This document shows, in pieces, positions 43,456 through 51,139 of a stretch of 64,000 nt of DNA (the first letter of the stretch is position 1; each line of letters starts with the position of its first letter). The stretch lies in contig MAEX01000002.1 in assembly GCA_002013415.1 (NCBI GenBank), positions 1 through 64,000 of the forward strand, given 5' to 3'. Position numbers and translations under genes: made by a program. The stretch comes from Mycobacterium sp. D16Q14 (GTDB lineage: Bacteria; Actinomycetota; Actinomycetes; Mycobacteriales; Mycobacteriaceae). The notes under the pieces were generated by a model. It did not search any database. It was given only the letters and a program-made list of their open reading frames with translations, and was not told the DNA's origin.

Positions 43456-43814
43456 GTCAGGCCCCCTCGGCGGAGGATCCTGCGTAGCACCGTGGATTCC
43501 TCGGCTGAGGCAGATCCGGCGAAGTGTAAGAGAACCCCTTCGGCATCACCGCTGGCGGCCAAGACTTCCCGGACCATGCGCGCCGCCGCAGCCTCGCGCG
43601 TTTCTGCCGCTCGGTAGCGGAACGCCCGCCCGACCTTCTCGCGTGTGACGTGCCCCTTGTTGTGGAGGTTGTCGAGGACCGTCATGACCGTCGTGTATGC
43701 CAGGGGGCGGTCCAGCCGATCCAGGACATCACGGACAGTCGCTGGCTCAGACACGGACCACAACACCTCCATGATCGTCGCCTCCCGCTCGCCGAGGCCG
43801 AACATGTCACGCAC
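43452..43814 (-). CDS. BlaI/MecI/CopY-family transcriptional repressor
   Basis: A 120-residue winged-helix repressor: GEREATIMEVLWSVSEPATVRDVLDRL, then LAYTTVMTVLDNLHNKGHVTREKVGRAFRYRA (recognition helix and wing), and a C-terminal dimerisation part. Family members bind TACTA/TAGTA or TACA/TGTA dyads and are cut by an M56 peptidase. The long dyad upstream of dsbA at 45418-45480 has such half sites, so self-regulation of this five-gene operon is likely (inference). Confidence 0.92.
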   Translation of the reverse strand: MRDMFGLGEREATIMEVLWSVSEPATVRDVLDRLDRPLAYTTVMTVLDNLHNKGHVTREKVGRAFRYRAAETREAAAARMVREVLAASGDAEGVLLHFAGSASAEESTVLRRILRRGGLT

Positions 43815-43831
43815 CAGCCGTCTCCTTCTGT

Positions 43832-44713
43832 CTAGGCGCGGTCATCGGCGTCCTCCCTCGTTCTGTCACTTCGCTTTCGGGCGCCGCTCGCCGCAGTGGC
43901 GCGGGGACGCAGCAGGCGTATCAGGACTACTACGAATGCGATACAGGCGATCCCGAGCACCGCGGCAGCGTTCGGCAGGCCGGAGGTGAGATCTTGCAGC
44001 CGCGCCTGGATGTCGAACTGAGTATCGCTGCCGGTGATCCCGCCCAGTGCGGCCGTCCCGTCGGTGGCGACGAAAAATACTCCGATCACGATGAACATCC
44101 CGCCGGAGACGAGGTTGGTGGAGTGAGTCCGGAACCGTCCGATTCGGATCTCGCTGCCCCGGACCCAACGTCGGTTCGACAGCCCCAATCGCCCCCAGGC
44201 GAATGCCAGTACGAACAAGGGCGCCGCCATTCCCAGTGAGTACAGCGACATAAGCAGTGCGCCATAGACCGGGCTGGAGCCGATAGCGGCCACCGTCAAC
44301 ACGCTTCCGAGTATCGGCCCGGAGCAGAATCCCGCGAGCGCATACACGGTGCCGAGCATCAGGACTGACAGGCCCGAGGATAGATCGAGGCGAGCCGCCG
44401 CACGCGCGGCCGAGCCGATGTGGAAGCCGAACCCGGCGATGATCGCCACGCCGAGTGCGATCATCAGCAGGCCTCCGGCCGTTGTCACCTGGGAGCGGTA
44501 TTCGGTAAGTAACGCGCCGATCGCGCCCACTCCCGCTCCTAATGGCACCAGTACCGTCAGCATCCCCAGGTAGAAGAGCCCGGTCCTGCTCAGGAGCAGT
44601 CCGGCTCGGTCGAAGGAGTACGCGAAGAACGACGGCAGGAGCATCGCTGAGCATGGGCTGACCAACGTCAGAACCCCACCGAGCAGGGCGCCGAGGACTC
44701 CGACATCGATCAC
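43832..44713 (-). CDS. CcdA-family thiol:disulfide membrane transporter
   Basis: The 293-residue protein has about seven helices. The redox Cys are visible in TLVSPCSAMLLPSF (about 21) and LAGFCSGPILG (about 128), near the cores of helices 1 and 4. CcdA passes electrons from cytoplasmic thioredoxin to extracytoplasmic thiol proteins. It overlaps dsbA by 4 bp and so is coupled with it. The C-terminus is basic (RKRSDRTRED). A second CcdA lies at 54893. Confidence 0.9.
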   Translation of the reverse strand: MIDVGVLGALLGGVLTLVSPCSAMLLPSFFAYSFDRAGLLLSRTGLFYLGMLTVLVPLGAGVGAIGALLTEYRSQVTTAGGLLMIALGVAIIAGFGFHIGSAARAAARLDLSSGLSVLMLGTVYALAGFCSGPILGSVLTVAAIGSSPVYGALLMSLYSLGMAAPLFVLAFAWGRLGLSNRRWVRGSEIRIGRFRTHSTNLVSGGMFIVIGVFFVATDGTAALGGITGSDTQFDIQARLQDLTSGLPNAAAVLGIACIAFVVVLIRLLRPRATAASGARKRSDRTREDADDRA

Positions 44714-45399
44714 CGCTGAGCCTGCTCGATGACCGATACGAAGACGTCCAAGGGCTGCGCACCGACCACGGGCTTGTCGTTGATCACGAACACGGGTGTA
44801 GAGGCCGCGCCGATCGCGACCGCTTCCTGGATGTCTTGTTGCACTGCGGGCAGCAGCCGATCGCCCGCGAGCGCTGCCTGGAAGCGGGGCAGATCTGCAA
44901 CTCCGGCTTCGCGAGCCCGTTCGAGAAGGACATCGTCGGTCAGCTCGGCATGGCCGCGATCCGGCGCATGCCGATACACAGTCCGGTTGAACTCCCAGAA
45001 CTTGCCTTGTTCAGCTGCTGCTCGACCGGCCTTGGCGGCCTGCGCCGATTGTGTGCCGAAGATCGGGAGATCGCGCCATTCGATCCGCAGTTTCCCGGTC
45101 TTGACGTAACGCTCGACGAGTTGTGGTTCGGTGTCCCGGCTGAACTTCGCGCAGAAGGGGCAGCGGTAATCCGAGTAGATGATCAGCACTGCCGGCGCAT
45201 CGACAGGGCCGAGTGCCATCGGATCATCCGTGTGCAGCCGAGCCAGGCTGTTGTGGTGGCTGGTGGCCGCGGGGGAGTCGACCGACGCGGTGCTCGCGCT
45301 GCTGTGATCGAAGAACAGGTACGTGGCCAGCCCGATGATCAGTACCCCCAAGATCCCGGCGATCCAGATATCACGCTGACGGTTGTCGCTTCGCCGCAC
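44710..45399 (-). CDS. membrane-anchored DsbA-like thioredoxin-fold protein
   Basis: A 229-residue protein with one N-terminal helix (IWIAGILGVLIIGLATYLFF), then a DsbA fold with active site YSDYRCPFCAKFSRD (CPFC near 77-80) and cis-Pro in AASTPVFVIND. It introduces or shuffles disulfides in exported proteins. It is the first gene of the leftward operon dsbA-ccdA-blaI-M56-doxX, with the AT-rich operator 19 bp upstream. Confidence 0.92.
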   Translation of the reverse strand: MRRSDNRQRDIWIAGILGVLIIGLATYLFFDHSSASTASVDSPAATSHHNSLARLHTDDPMALGPVDAPAVLIIYSDYRCPFCAKFSRDTEPQLVERYVKTGKLRIEWRDLPIFGTQSAQAAKAGRAAAEQGKFWEFNRTVYRHAPDRGHAELTDDVLLERAREAGVADLPRFQAALAGDRLLPAVQQDIQEAVAIGAASTPVFVINDKPVVGAQPLDVFVSVIEQAQR

Positions 45400-45417
45400 A
45401 GTTTCCCTCTTTCGACC

Positions 45418-45480
45418 TACTATTCAACTTAGTAATTAACTACTAGGGAAGATAGTAGATAATTACTAAGTTGGATAGTA
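45418..45480. promoter_or_regulatory. 63-bp near-perfect dyad, probable double BlaI operator
   Basis: The arms 45418-45438 and 45460-45480 are 21-bp inverted repeats with one mismatch, around a 21-bp core that is itself symmetric (CTACTA 45440-45445, TAGTAG 45453-45458). It contains two TAGTA-N6-TACTA elements (45430-45445 and 45453-45468), 23 bp apart, with outer TACTA/TAGTA half sites. It is strikingly AT-rich and lies just upstream of dsbA. Confidence 0.7.
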
Positions 45481-45578
45481 ATTACAGTGTCTCCGCAGCT
45501 CGGAGGGCTACAACCGCTGAGTTTTTGGCAGTGAGAAGCGGGTGCTTATGCCGGTGGCGGGTGGCCGGCGCACCCTGC

Positions 45579-45611
45579 CCCCTAGGCACCCCCTAATCCC
45601 CTAATGGGGAT
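45579..45611 (+). promoter_or_regulatory. CCCCTAA repeat cluster upstream of iniB
   Basis: CCCCTAG (45579-45585), CACCCCCTAA (45587-45596) and TCCCCTAA (45597-45604) follow one another, and ATCCCC-TAAT-GGGGAT (45596-45611) is a palindrome. The same words stand upstream of the IniB-like gene (41293-41339). They lie 145-177 bp before the iniB ATG. The remaining bases of the 356-bp gap 45400-45755 show no gene. Confidence 0.65.
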
Positions 45612-45755
45612 GGTCCCGAACCCCCGTGGGGGGTCGGAGTAGAAGGGGAAGTTCTCCCGTTTTCAGGGCGCTTGCAGGTTCGTAGGTTTGTATTCAGTTC
45701 GACCGGACAGGCCCGGTTGACTCCGACAACTGAGAGACCTTTAGGAGTAATCAAA

Positions 45756-46967
45756 ATGTCCATCATCGACTTCATCCTCAACCTCTTCCGCGACCCGGTG
45801 CAGGCCGCAAGCTACGTCGCCGACCCGCAGACCTCTTTGGCCAACGCCGGGCTGTCGGCCGTCACCGCCGCGCAGGTGGGTGCGGTCATGCCGGTCGTCG
45901 CCGAGTCGGTGGCCTCCAACTACGGCTACCAGTCGCAGTGGGTCAACACCGGCAGCCCGATGAACGACCTGTCGGGCAACCTGCAGAACTACTACGCCGC
46001 GCAGCCCGATGCCCCGAGCATCCTGTCGCCGTCGCTGCTGAGCCCCCGGGACAACTTCAGCCCCCGCAACAACGACTTCATGAGCCACAACGACACCGAG
46101 TTCGCGAGCCACAACCCCATCGCGAGCGGTAACCAGGTCATGAGCCCGAGCGGGAACGTGGACAGCTTCAACCGCGGACCGCTGCTGGACCTGAACTTCG
46201 GCGATCTGCAGTTCGGCAACCGCGACACCAACGCCATCGGCGACGGTGCGGTGGCCGTGGGCGGAAGCAACTCCGGTCCCATCGCCTCCGGCAAGGGCTC
46301 CACCGCGGTCAATGGTGATGTGCGTGACAGCAACATCATCAACGCCGACCACGGCGGCAAGGTCAACGTGGACCAGAGCGACACTCGGGTCGGCGGCGAC
46401 TACACCAACGTCAGCGGGCACGGCTCGGCCGGCATCGACAAGAGCGTGACCGTCGTCGACGATCATTCACAGCGCAACACCACCAACATCAACGATTCGT
46501 TCAACACCGATCGCTCGACGAACATCGGCTCGGGTAACACCACCCACACCGATATCGCCTCGCACAACCAGGTGAAGACGCAGACGGATATCGGCTCGCA
46601 CAACCAGACCAGCACCAACACCGATATCGCGTCGCACAACAAGGTGAACACCGATATCGCGTCCAACAACCAGGCGCACACCGGCACCTCGTTGAGCAAC
46701 TCGCACACCAACGCGATCAACGATTCGCTGAACACCTCGCACTCCGCATCCAGCAGCACCGCGGTGAGCAACTCGCACAGCAGTGCCATCAACGACTCGC
46801 TGAGCAGCCCGCTCAACGCATCACACAGCTCCTCGATGAACGAGTCGTTCAACTCCTCGCTGGGCTCGCATGGCGCGGCCGGTACCGGATTCGAGGCCCA
46901 GGCGCAGGCCCAGGGTCACGCGTCGGCCGCCGACCACACCACCCTGCCGGGAACCGAGCACCACTAG
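45756..46967 (+). CDS. iniB: IniB, isoniazid-inducible protein
   Basis: The 403-residue protein starts with the IniB domain (MSIIDFILNLFRDPVQAAS, SLANAGLSAVTAAQVGAVMPVV, about 1-60). The rest is low-complexity Asn/Ser/His/Asp/Thr: DI[AG]S[HN]N units at about 265-310 and two copies of a SNSH-x2-AINDSL unit near 335 and 360. IniB is induced by isoniazid and ethambutol in M. tuberculosis (Rv0341); its function is unsettled. It leads the iniB-iniA-iniC cluster; a strong hairpin follows its stop. TAGGAG at 45742 supports the start. Confidence 0.9.
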   Translation: MSIIDFILNLFRDPVQAASYVADPQTSLANAGLSAVTAAQVGAVMPVVAESVASNYGYQSQWVNTGSPMNDLSGNLQNYYAAQPDAPSILSPSLLSPRDNFSPRNNDFMSHNDTEFASHNPIASGNQVMSPSGNVDSFNRGPLLDLNFGDLQFGNRDTNAIGDGAVAVGGSNSGPIASGKGSTAVNGDVRDSNIINADHGGKVNVDQSDTRVGGDYTNVSGHGSAGIDKSVTVVDDHSQRNTTNINDSFNTDRSTNIGSGNTTHTDIASHNQVKTQTDIGSHNQTSTNTDIASHNKVNTDIASNNQAHTGTSLSNSHTNAINDSLNTSHSASSSTAVSNSHSSAINDSLSSPLNASHSSSMNESFNSSLGSHGAAGTGFEAQAQAQGHASAADHTTLPGTEHH

Positions 46968-46972
46968 GTTGT

Positions 46973-47023
46973 CCGGACTCCCGTCCGGCTGTGATGCCCC
47001 GCACCAGAACGGTGCGGGGCATC
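46973..47023 (+). terminator. two tandem hairpins between iniB and iniA (partial terminator or processing site)
   Basis: CCGGAC (46973-46978) and GTCCGG (46983-46988) make a 6-bp stem with a 4-nt loop. GATGCCCCGCACC (46993-47005) and its exact complement (47011-47023) make a 13-bp stem with a 5-nt loop. No T-tract follows, as is common in mycobacteria. The position suggests that iniA-iniC receive less transcript than iniB. Confidence 0.7.
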
Positions 47024-47106
47024 CGCACGGATGCCGGATCGACCTGTGTCGGCCCGAAGAAATGGCACAGTAATGAAGAATTTCCAGCGAGAAGGGTTAG
47101 GGAGCC

Positions 47107-48966
47107 GTGTCTGACACCGCACAAGATGGCCAGCAGCAGCTTGCGCTCGTCAACGAGCTGCTGGGGCACGTGCGCAAGATCGCGGGCGAGAACGATCGGG
47201 GCGACCTGATCGACCGCTTGGACCGCGTGGACCAACTTCTCGTGGACCGTCCGCTGAGCGTAGTAGTGGCCGGACAACTCAAGCAGGGCAAGAGTCAGCT
47301 GGTGAACTCGCTGCTCAACATGCCGGTCGCGCGCGTGGGTGATGACGAAACCACTTCGGTGACAACCGTTATCAGCTACGGCGAACAGCCCTCGGCCGCG
47401 CTGGTGGTGGCCCCCGCCGAACAGTACGACGGCGGCGGGCTGGCCGGGGAGCCCGAGATCATCCCGATTCCGGTGGCCGATATCGGCAAGGACCTCAAGC
47501 GGGCACCGCAGGCCCACGGCCGCGAGGTGCTGCGGGTGGAAGTCAAGGTCGCCAGCCCGATGCTCAAAAGCGGTCTGTGCCTCGTAGATACACCCGGGGT
47601 CGGCGGTTTCGGTCAGCCGCACCTGTCGAGCACGCTCGGACTGTTGCCCGACGCCGACGTCATGCTCATGGTCAGCGACCTCAGTTCCGAATTCACCGAA
47701 CCCGAACTGGTCTTCATCCAGCAGGCGCTCGACCTGTGCCCCGTCGCGGCGATCGTCAACACCAAGACCGATCTGTACCCGCACTGGCGGTCTGTGGTGG
47801 CCGCCAACTCCGCACATCTGCAGCGCGCCAAGGTCACCGTTCCCGCCATCACGGTGTCGTCGGCGCTGCGCTCGCATGCGTTGCAGCTCAACGACAAGGA
47901 GCTCAACGCGGAGTCGAACTTCCCCGCGTTGGTGACCTTCCTGAGCAATGCCATCGCAGACCAGCAAGCCAACACGCGGCGGCAGGCCGTGGCCGAGATC
48001 GGCTCGGCGGCGGAACATCTCACGCTCACCCTGGATGCCGAACTCAGTGCATTGCAGGACCCGAAGAGCCGCGATGAGCTCACCTCGGATCTGGAACGGC
48101 GCAAGCGTGAAGCCGAGGAAGCGCTGGCCCACACTGCGCTCTGGCAGCAGGTCCTCGGCGATGGCATCACCGATGTGTCGACCGATGTCGAACATGATCT
48201 GCAATCACGATTCCGGCGCATCCTGCAGCGGACAGAAGAGGTTATCGACCGCACCGACCCCACTAAGAACTGGGCCGAGGTTGGCGCCAAACTCGAACAG
48301 GCCGTGGCCAATTCGGTGGGAAATAACTTCGTCTGGGCGCACCAGCGGGCGATGCACCTGGCTGCCCAGGTGGCTGAGACCTTCGCCACCGCCGGCCTGG
48401 ACTCGGTGAAGATGCCACGCCTGCGGGCCAGCGAGATGGGCGCGGATCTGAGCGACCTGAACTCGCTGTCGAAGCTGGAGGCCAAGCCGATCAAACTGGG
48501 GCACAAGGCGGTCACCGGACTGCGCGGGTCTTACGGTGGCGTCATCATGTTCGGCATGCTGACCACCGTCGCCGGGCTCGGCATGTTCAACCTGATCTCG
48601 CTGGGAGCCGGCGCGATGCTGGGAAAGAAGACCTACAACGAAGACATGGAGAATCGGATGCTGCGCATCCGGGGCGAGGCCAAGACCAACGTCCGCCGTT
48701 TCCTCGATGACGTGTCCTTTGTGGTGCTCAAGGAGTCGCGGGACCGGCTGCGGCTGGTACAGCGCCAGCTTCGGGATCACTTCCGCGACATAGCCAATCA
48801 GACCACGCGCTCGCTCAACGAATCGCTGCAGGCCGCCATCGCGTCGGCACGGCTGGAGGCAGAGGATCGCGATGCACGCACCCGCGAGGTGGAGCGCCAA
48901 TTGCATATCCTTCGCCAGGTCGGCACCCATCTTGAGGGGCTGGAAGGGCTGCGGCCGTCGACATGA
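47107..48966 (+). CDS. iniA: IniA, bacterial dynamin-like GTPase
   Basis: The 619-residue protein has a GTPase domain with P-loop AGQLKQGKSQ (about 56-65), G2-like TTSVTTV, G3 DTPGVGG (about 160) and G4 NTKTD (about 217), a long helical stalk, and a hydrophobic segment (VIMFGMLTTVAGLGMFNLIS, about 477-505) that can insert into membrane. M. tuberculosis IniA (Rv0342) is a dynamin-like membrane-remodelling protein linked to isoniazid and ethambutol tolerance. The start is a GTG, 139 bp after the iniB stop. It overlaps iniC by 4 bp. Confidence 0.93.
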   Translation: MSDTAQDGQQQLALVNELLGHVRKIAGENDRGDLIDRLDRVDQLLVDRPLSVVVAGQLKQGKSQLVNSLLNMPVARVGDDETTSVTTVISYGEQPSAALVVAPAEQYDGGGLAGEPEIIPIPVADIGKDLKRAPQAHGREVLRVEVKVASPMLKSGLCLVDTPGVGGFGQPHLSSTLGLLPDADVMLMVSDLSSEFTEPELVFIQQALDLCPVAAIVNTKTDLYPHWRSVVAANSAHLQRAKVTVPAITVSSALRSHALQLNDKELNAESNFPALVTFLSNAIADQQANTRRQAVAEIGSAAEHLTLTLDAELSALQDPKSRDELTSDLERRKREAEEALAHTALWQQVLGDGITDVSTDVEHDLQSRFRRILQRTEEVIDRTDPTKNWAEVGAKLEQAVANSVGNNFVWAHQRAMHLAAQVAETFATAGLDSVKMPRLRASEMGADLSDLNSLSKLEAKPIKLGHKAVTGLRGSYGGVIMFGMLTTVAGLGMFNLISLGAGAMLGKKTYNEDMENRMLRIRGEAKTNVRRFLDDVSFVVLKESRDRLRLVQRQLRDHFRDIANQTTRSLNESLQAAIASARLEAEDRDARTREVERQLHILRQVGTHLEGLEGLRPST

Positions 48967-50465
48967 GCAGCGTTGATCTGGCTCGCGTCATCATCGGTGA
49001 CGCGATGCGCGCCTACCAGGGCGATCCGCGGTACGCGCGGGTGGTCGAGCCGCATGAGGAACTCAGGCACATCGCCGCCAGGCTCGACGAACCGCTCCGG
49101 GTTGCCATCGCGGGAACCCTCAACGCCGGTAAGTCCACGCTGGTCAATGCGCTTGTCGGAGAAGACATCGCACCCACGGACGCCACTGAGGCCACCCGAA
49201 TCGTGGCGTGGTTTCGCCACGGCGCTGCCCCGCAGGTCACTGCCAATCTGTACAGCGGCGCACGCCAGGACATTCCGATTCGTCGTGACGGGGGCCTTTC
49301 CTTCGTGCTTGACCGGCTCGACCCGGCCTCGGTGTCCGACCTTGATGTCCATTGGCCCGCACCGGAATTGAATGAGATTACCCTCATCGATACCCCGGGG
49401 ACATCGTCGCTGTCTACCGATGTCTCCGCACGCAGCCTGGCGCTGTTGGTGCCCGAAGACGGTGTGCCACGGGTCGATGCGGTGATATTTCTGCTGCGCA
49501 GCCTGAACGCCGCCGATATCGGCTTGCTGACCCAGATCGGCAAGCTGGTCGGTGGGGAGCGTGGGGGAGCTGTCGGGGTGGTCGGCGTGGTCTCGCGTGC
49601 CGACGAGATTGGGGTGGGGCGGCTCGATGCGATGTTGTCCGCGCGCGAGGTGGCCGCCCGGTTCGCCGCAGAGATGGAACGCACCGGAATCTGTCAGGCC
49701 GTTGTGCCGGTCGCGGGTCTGCTGGCGCTGACCGCGCGTACCCTGCGACAGGCGGAGTTCATCGCGCTGCAGAAGCTGGCCGAAGTGGATCCGCAGATGC
49801 TTGCCAAGGCCCTGCTGTCGGTGGACAGGTTTGTGCGTGAAGATGATTCGCTGCCGGTCGACGCGCAGACCCGGGCCGCGCTGCTGCATCGGTTTGGCAT
49901 GTTCGGTATCCGGATCGCGGTGGCCGTCATTCGGGTCGGAGGCGCCGCCGAGATCACCGCGACCGGGCTGGCCGAGGAACTCCTCGAACGCAGCGGCCTG
50001 GTGGAGCTGTACAACATCATCGCGAATCGGTTCGGTCAGCGCGCGGGCATCCTCAAATCGCATACCGCCCTGCTGTCGGCTCGCCAGGTACTGACCGCTC
50101 ATCCGGTCCAGGGCGGGCGCCAGGTCATCGACGACATCGATCCGCTGCTCGCAGACACGCACGCCTTCGACGAGCTGCGGCTGCTGGCGGAGCTCTCGTC
50201 GCGGACCACCACGCTCACCGAACACGAGACGGTGCTCATTCGCAGGCTGCTGGGGGCGTCCGGCACCGATGCCGCTGCTCGATTGGGTCTGGACGAGACG
50301 CGCCCAGATCCGCGGCGTGCGGCCCTCGATGCGGTGGGACGCTGGCGGGCGCGGGCCGCGTATCCGCTCAATGATCCGTTCACCAGTCGGCTGTGTCTGG
50401 CCGCGGTCCGCAGTGCCGAAGGCATACTCACCCAGTTGTCTACGCACGAGCGCCCGGCATACTGA
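48963..50465 (+). CDS. iniC: IniC, dynamin-like GTPase
   Basis: A 500-residue partner of IniA with P-loop VAIAGTLNAGKSTLVNAL (about 44-61), G3 DTPGTSS (about 142), G4-like SRADE (about 209) and a helical remainder. Unlike IniA it has no strong membrane-insertion segment. It corresponds to Rv0343. Its ATG overlaps the IniA stop (ATGA), so the two dynamins are made together. Confidence 0.93.
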   Translation: MSSVDLARVIIGDAMRAYQGDPRYARVVEPHEELRHIAARLDEPLRVAIAGTLNAGKSTLVNALVGEDIAPTDATEATRIVAWFRHGAAPQVTANLYSGARQDIPIRRDGGLSFVLDRLDPASVSDLDVHWPAPELNEITLIDTPGTSSLSTDVSARSLALLVPEDGVPRVDAVIFLLRSLNAADIGLLTQIGKLVGGERGGAVGVVGVVSRADEIGVGRLDAMLSAREVAARFAAEMERTGICQAVVPVAGLLALTARTLRQAEFIALQKLAEVDPQMLAKALLSVDRFVREDDSLPVDAQTRAALLHRFGMFGIRIAVAVIRVGGAAEITATGLAEELLERSGLVELYNIIANRFGQRAGILKSHTALLSARQVLTAHPVQGGRQVIDDIDPLLADTHAFDELRLLAELSSRTTTLTEHETVLIRRLLGASGTDAAARLGLDETRPDPRRAALDAVGRWRARAAYPLNDPFTSRLCLAAVRSAEGILTQLSTHERPAY

Positions 50466-50469
50466 ACAC

Positions 50470-51126
50470 ATGATGATGCGTCTGTTCGCCGCGACCGGGG
50501 TCCTCGCGGCCGGATTCAGCACGGCGACGGCGGCGGCCGATCCCACCCCCAATCCGGCCGGGCCCGCATCCAGGCCCGTGCCCGCCAGTGTGTGGATAAG
50601 CCCCGGCGAGATTCCCATGAACGGCGAATACCACTGGTCAGCGGCCAACCCGACCGCAACAGGCCGGGCTTCCTTCCTCAGCATGCGGCTCTGTGGCACC
50701 ACGTCGGCGGACGTGCTGCCGCCGGCGTCAGCCATCGCCACGCAGGCCGCCTCCGGCACCGCGGCGTCCGTGGTGCAGGCGGCGGGGCAGTGGCCCGAAG
50801 GAAACACCGATGGGGCCTCGGCCTTCCAGAGCGCTATTCGGTCTCAGCTCAACTACTGCCCGGGAGTCGGTGACGTCATCAGCGTCGACTTGCGCCCTGC
50901 GCCTTCGTGGTACGGCTTTGCGGCGACCCTGCTGGTTGGCAAGGAGCGCGACAACCCCACCAGCGAGGTGCACATCTACAACGTGGTACCGCCGGAGTCG
51001 GGCACCGTTTCGGAGCTTGCGGTCACGGTGCCCCGCACGGGCCGCGAGCCCTCGCCGTGGAAGCCCGTCGATGATGCGACGGTCTTGCGTGCGCTCGCCC
51101 AGCCGTTGTGCAAGGGCTCCTGCTAA
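50470..51126 (+). CDS. secreted hypothetical protein, paralog 1
   Basis: The 218-residue product begins MMMRLFAATGVLAAGFSTATAAAD, a signal peptide. The mature part has ISPGEIPMNGEYHW, four Cys (RLCGT, NYCPG, PLCKG, GSC) and a C-terminal beta segment TVSELAVTVPRTG. The next gene is a clear paralog (NPRDIPMDHVAHW; TVAELTVTNAITG). Place matches lpqJ (Rv0344c), though orientation and signal type differ. It starts 4 bp after the iniC stop and may be co-transcribed with it. Function unknown. Confidence 0.75.
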   Translation: MMMRLFAATGVLAAGFSTATAAADPTPNPAGPASRPVPASVWISPGEIPMNGEYHWSAANPTATGRASFLSMRLCGTTSADVLPPASAIATQAASGTAASVVQAAGQWPEGNTDGASAFQSAIRSQLNYCPGVGDVISVDLRPAPSWYGFAATLLVGKERDNPTSEVHIYNVVPPESGTVSELAVTVPRTGREPSPWKPVDDATVLRALAQPLCKGSC

Positions 51127-51139
51127 GGCGGGATTTCGT

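Noticed and set aside
48798..50807. Long antisense open frame of 669 codons opposite iniC
   Set aside because: It is the mirror of high-GC codon bias in iniA/iniC and the following gene, with Arg/His/Gln-rich shadow composition and no motif; IniC has clear GTPase motifs.
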